A DNA stretch of 64,000 bases from Odiellus spinosus (lineage: Eukaryota > Arthropoda > Arachnida > Opiliones > Phalangiidae): contig OY987227.1 of assembly GCA_963920705.1 (NCBI GenBank), positions 1,736,001-1,800,000 of the forward strand. Reading direction: 5' to 3'. Below, one piece after another: positions 61,254-64,000 of this stretch. Position numbers and translations under genes: made by a program. Under the pieces are notes generated by a model. That model worked only from the letters and a program-made list of their open reading frames with translations. It did not search any database and had not been told where the DNA came from. The stretch's first letter is position 1. Every line of letters starts with the position of its first letter.

Positions 61254-61743
61254 GAAGAGATATTTTCAATTGAAGAGGTATTTTCAATTAAAGGGCTATT
61301 TTCAATTGAAGAGTTATTTTCAATCGAAGAGCTATTTTCAATCGAAGAGTTATTTTCAATCGAAGAGTTATTTTCAATCGTAGAGTTATTTTCAATCGAA
61401 GAGTTATTTTCAATCGAAGAGTTATTTTCAATCGAAGAGTTATTTTCAATCGAAGAGTTATTTTCAATTGAAGAGTTATTTTCAATTGAAGAGTTATTTT
61501 CAATTGAAGAGTTATTTTCAATTGAAGAGTTATTTTCAATTGAAGAGTTATTTTCAATTGAAGGGTTATTTTCAATTGAAGAGTTATTTTCAATTGAAGA
61601 GTTATTTTCAATAGAAGAGTTATTTTCAATTGAAGAGTTATTTTCAATTGAAGAGTTATTTTCAATTGAAGAGTTATTTTCAATTGAAGGGTTATTTCAA
61701 TTGAAAACTAATTTTCAATGGAAAAGTTTTTCCAATGGAAGTG
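61254..61743 (+). repeat. 682-bp-offset internal duplication (source or copy of 61,936-62,425)
   Basis: GAGATA, GAGGTA, AAAGGGCTA, CAATCG, GAGCTA, CAATCG x2, TCGTAG, CAATCG x4, six canonical, GAAGGG, CAATAG and the marker recur 682 bp downstream without visible change. It spans the junction between the two 3.1-kb copies. Confidence 0.85.
61707..61743 (+). repeat. 37-bp diverged marker element, copy 10
   Basis: 916 bp after copy 9; followed by CAATTTAAG and CAATAG units in alternation. Confidence 0.9.
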
Positions 61744-62388
61744 TTATTTTCAATAGAAGAGTTATTTTCAATTTAAGAGTTATTTTCAATAGAAGAGTTA
61801 TTTTCAATTTAAGAGTTATTTTCAATTGAAGAGTTATTTTCAATTGAAGAGTTATTTTCAATTGAAGTGTTATTTTCAATTGAAGAGTTATTTTCAATTG
61901 AAGAGTTATTTTCAATTGAAGAGTTATTTTCAATTGAAGAGATATTTTCAATTGAAGAGGTATTTTCAATTAAAGGGCTATTTTCAATTGAAGAGTTATT
62001 TTCAATCGAAGAGCTATTTTCAATCGAAGAGTTATTTTCAATCGAAGAGTTATTTTCAATCGTAGAGTTATTTTCAATCGAAGAGTTATTTTCAATCGAA
62101 GAGTTATTTTCAATCGAAGAGTTATTTTCAATCGAAGAGTTATTTTCAATTGAAGAGTTATTTTCAATTGAAGAGTTATTTTCAATTGAAGAGTTATTTT
62201 CAATTGAAGAGTTATTTTCAATTGAAGAGTTATTTTCAATTGAAGGGTTATTTTCAATTGAAGAGTTATTTTCAATTGAAGAGTTATTTTCAATAGAAGA
62301 GTTATTTTCAATTGAAGAGTTATTTTCAATTGAAGAGTTATTTTCAATTGAAGAGTTATTTTCAATTGAAGGGTTATTTCAATTGAAA

Positions 62389-62425
62389 ACTAATTTTCAA
62401 TGGAAAAGTTTTTCCAATGGAAGTG
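62389..62425 (+). repeat. 37-bp diverged marker element, copy 11
   Basis: Equivalent to copy 7 in the previous 3.1-kb HOR (+3,125). Confidence 0.9.
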
Positions 62426-63449
62426 TTATTTTCAATAGAAGAGTTATTTTCAATTTAAGAGTTATTTTCAATTGAAGAGTTATTTTCAATTTAAGAGTTA
62501 TTTTCAATTGAAGAGTTATTTTCAATTGAAGAGTTATTTTCAATTGAAGAGTTATTTTCAATTGAAGAGTTATTTTCAATTGAAGAGATATTTTCAATTG
62601 AAGAGTTATTTTCAATTGAAGAGTTATTTTCAATTGAAGAGATATTTTCAATTGAAGAGGTATTTTCAATTAAAGGGCTATTTTCAATTGAAGAGCTGTT
62701 TTCAATCGAAGAGTTATTTTCAATCGAAGAGTTATTTTCAATCGTAGAGTTATTTTCAATCGAAGAGTTATTTTCAATCGAAGAGTTATTTTCAATCGAA
62801 GAGTTATTTTCAATCGAAGAGTTATTTTCAATCGAAGAGTTATTTTCAATTGAAGAGTTATTTTCAATTGAAGAGTTATTTTCAATTGAAGAGTTATTTT
62901 CAATTGAAGAGTTATTTTCAATTGAAGAGTTATTTTCAATTGAATAGTTATTTTCAATTGAAGAGTTATTTTCAATTGAAGAGTTATTTTCAATTGAAGA
63001 GTTATTTTCAATTGAAGAGTTATTTTCAATTGAAGGGTTATTTTCAATTGAAGGGTTATTTTCAATTGAAGAGTTATTTTCAATTGAAGAGTTATTTTCA
63101 ATTGAAGAGATATTTTCAATTGAAGAGGTATTTTCAATTAAAGGGCTATTTTCAATTGAAGAGTTATTTTCAATCGAAGAGCTATTTTCAATCGAAGAGT
63201 TATTTTCAATCGAAGAGTTATTTTCAATCGTAGAGTTATTTTCAATCGAAGAGTTATTTTCAATCGAAGAGTTATTTTCAATCGAAGAGTTATTTTCAAT
63301 CGAAGAGTTATTTTCAATTGAAGAGTTATTTTCAATTGAAGAGTTATTTTCAATTGAAGAGTTATTTTCAATTGAAGAGTTATTTTCAATTGAAGAGTTA
63401 TTTTCAATTGAAGGGTTATTTTCAATTGAAGAGTTATTTTCAATTGAAA

Positions 63450-63486
63450 ACTAATTTTCAATGGAAAAGTTTTTCCAATGGAAGTG
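63450..63486 (+). repeat. 37-bp diverged marker element, copy 12
   Basis: Equivalent to copy 8 at +3,179, also without the 17-bp unit before it. Confidence 0.9.
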
Positions 63487-63568
63487 TTATTTTCAATAGA
63501 AGAGTTATTTTCAATTGAAGAGTTATTTTCAATTGAAGAGTTATTTTCAATCGTAGAGTTATTTTCAA

Positions 63569-63892
63569 TCGAAGAGTTATTTTCAATCGAAGAGTTATTT
63601 TCAATCGAAGAGTTATTTTCAATCGAAGAGTTATTTTCAATCGAAGAGTTATTTTCAATCGAAGAGTTATTTTCAATCGAAGAGTTATTTTCAATCGAAG
63701 AGTTATTTTCAATCGAAGAGTTATTTTCAATCGAAGAGTTATTTTCAATCGAAGAGTTATTTTCAATCGAAGAGTTATTTTCAATCGAAGAGTTATTTTC
63801 AATCGAAGAGTTATTTTCAATCGAAGAGTTATTTTCAATCGAAGAGTTATTTTCAATCGAAGAGTTATTTTCAATCGAAGAGTTATTTTCAA
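63569..63892 (+). repeat. CAATCG-variant run, 18 units, second copy
   Basis: Same length as the run at 60,390, +3,179 bp. Unlike the GAAAAG runs it kept its unit number through the duplication. Confidence 0.93.
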
Positions 63893-63969
63893 TTGAAGAG
63901 TTATTTTCAATTGAAGAGTTATTTTCAATTGAAGAGTTATTTTCAATTGAAGGGTTATTTCAATTGAAA

Positions 63970-64000
63970 ACTAATTTTCAATGGAAAAGTTTTTCCAATG
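63970..64000 (+). repeat. 37-bp diverged marker element, copy 13 (cut by window end)
   Basis: First 31 bases only; equivalent to copy 9 at +3,179. Confidence 0.88.

Larger units (their letters stand above)
58757..61863 (+). repeat. 3.1-kb HOR, copy 1
   Basis: Opens with a GAAGTG unit. Contains GAGATA/GAGGTA/AAAGGGCTA, the CAATCG-GAGCTA-CAATCG-TCGTAG cluster three times or more, a CAATAG unit, four marker elements and an 18-unit CAATCG run. The next copy starts at the GAAGTG near 61,864. Confidence 0.85.
1..64000 (+). repeat. 18-bp satellite DNA array, covers the entire window
   Basis: Every line of the window can be cut into units of TTATTTTCAATTGAAGAG or a close variant, always in the same orientation. 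I found no stretch of non-repeat DNA. The unit has four G or C in 18, an MfeI-type CAATTG core and a 10-bp palindrome TTCAATTGAA. Non-18-bp units are rare and recur at defined places (16, 17 and once 15 bp). Neither end of the array is in the window. A eukaryotic heterochromatic satellite is the best reading (inference from size and HOR structure); species and chromosomal position cannot be told. There is no gene anywhere, so this entry also accounts for every gap between the sub-features below. Confidence 0.98.
61864..64000 (+). repeat. 3.1-kb HOR, copy 2 (cut by window end)
   Basis: Offsets from copy 1 rise in 18-bp multiples: +3,107 at the start, +3,125 at the first marker, +3,179 from about 62,670 to the end. 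3,179 is 177 x 18 minus 7, matching the seven 17-bp units between equivalent points. The copy continues beyond base 64,000. Confidence 0.86.

Noticed and set aside
1..64000. CRISPR array
   Set aside because: Repeats are directly adjacent with no unique spacers of regular length, and there is no cas gene or leader.
1..64000. CENP-B box or other known centromere protein site
   Set aside because: No unit matches the CENP-B box core with its TTCG and CGGG parts. A centromeric role rests only on array size and HOR structure.
1..64000. Phased A-tract DNA bending
   Set aside because: The 18-bp period is about 1.7 helical turns, so T-tracts of neighbouring units do not face the same side; near phase returns only every three units, which is weak.

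Overview
The whole 64 kb window is one uninterrupted tandem-repeat (satellite) array. The basic unit is 18 bp, consensus TTATTTTCAATTGAAGAG, about 22% G+C, with the palindromic core TTCAATTGAA. About 3,550 units lie head to tail in one orientation from base 1 to base 64,000. I see no unique DNA, no gene, no RNA gene, no transposon, no CRISPR array and no inversion. Many long open reading frames exist on both strands, but only because 18 is a multiple of 3 and the unit has stops in few frames. They encode nothing but (ELFSIE)n, (SYFQLK)n, (SIENNS)n and (QLKITL)n. The size, purity and multi-level organisation point to a constitutive-heterochromatin, centromere-type or subtelomeric satellite of an AT-rich eukaryote, probably from a long-read assembly. 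The sequence does not let me name the species.

The array is hierarchical. Level 1 is the 18-bp unit and about 15 recurrent variant classes, such as GAAAAG, GAAGGG, CAATCG, CAATTAAAGGGCTA, CCATTG, CAATAG and TCGTAG. Level 2 is higher-order repeats (HORs) of about 0.3-2.1 kb, recognised by a fixed order of variants. Level 3 is blocks of about 4-10 kb that contain several HORs and are themselves duplicated. HOR lengths are not random: each equals a multiple of 18 minus the number of short (17- or 16-bp) units it contains.

Layout: 1-2.3 kb, two 970-bp HORs. 2.3-7.0 kb, a more diverged stretch with 1,111- and 1,293-bp HORs and CAATAG/CTATTG units. 6.7-13.8 kb, type-A HORs of about 0.84-1.8 kb, each with a GAAAAG run. 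13.8-17.6 kb, type-B HORs. 17.6-24.7, 27.3-34.2 and 41.3-49.4 kb, three copies of a 7-8 kb macro-block separated by type-B HORs (24.7-27.3 and 35.8-41.3 kb) and a 719-bp duplication (34.6-35.8 kb). 49.4-53.5 kb, a further partial macro-block duplication at 4,102 bp offset. 53.5-58.5 kb, one long uniform stretch, then ~600-bp two-part HORs and ~1-kb HORs. 58.8-64.0 kb, a 3.1-kb HOR and its second copy, rich in a 37-bp diverged marker (seven of the 13 markers lie here). The array runs off both ends of the window.

No genes work together here. What the window records is repeat turnover: duplicated blocks share the same rare substitutions but differ in length by whole 18-bp steps, as expected of unequal exchange, slippage and gene conversion.
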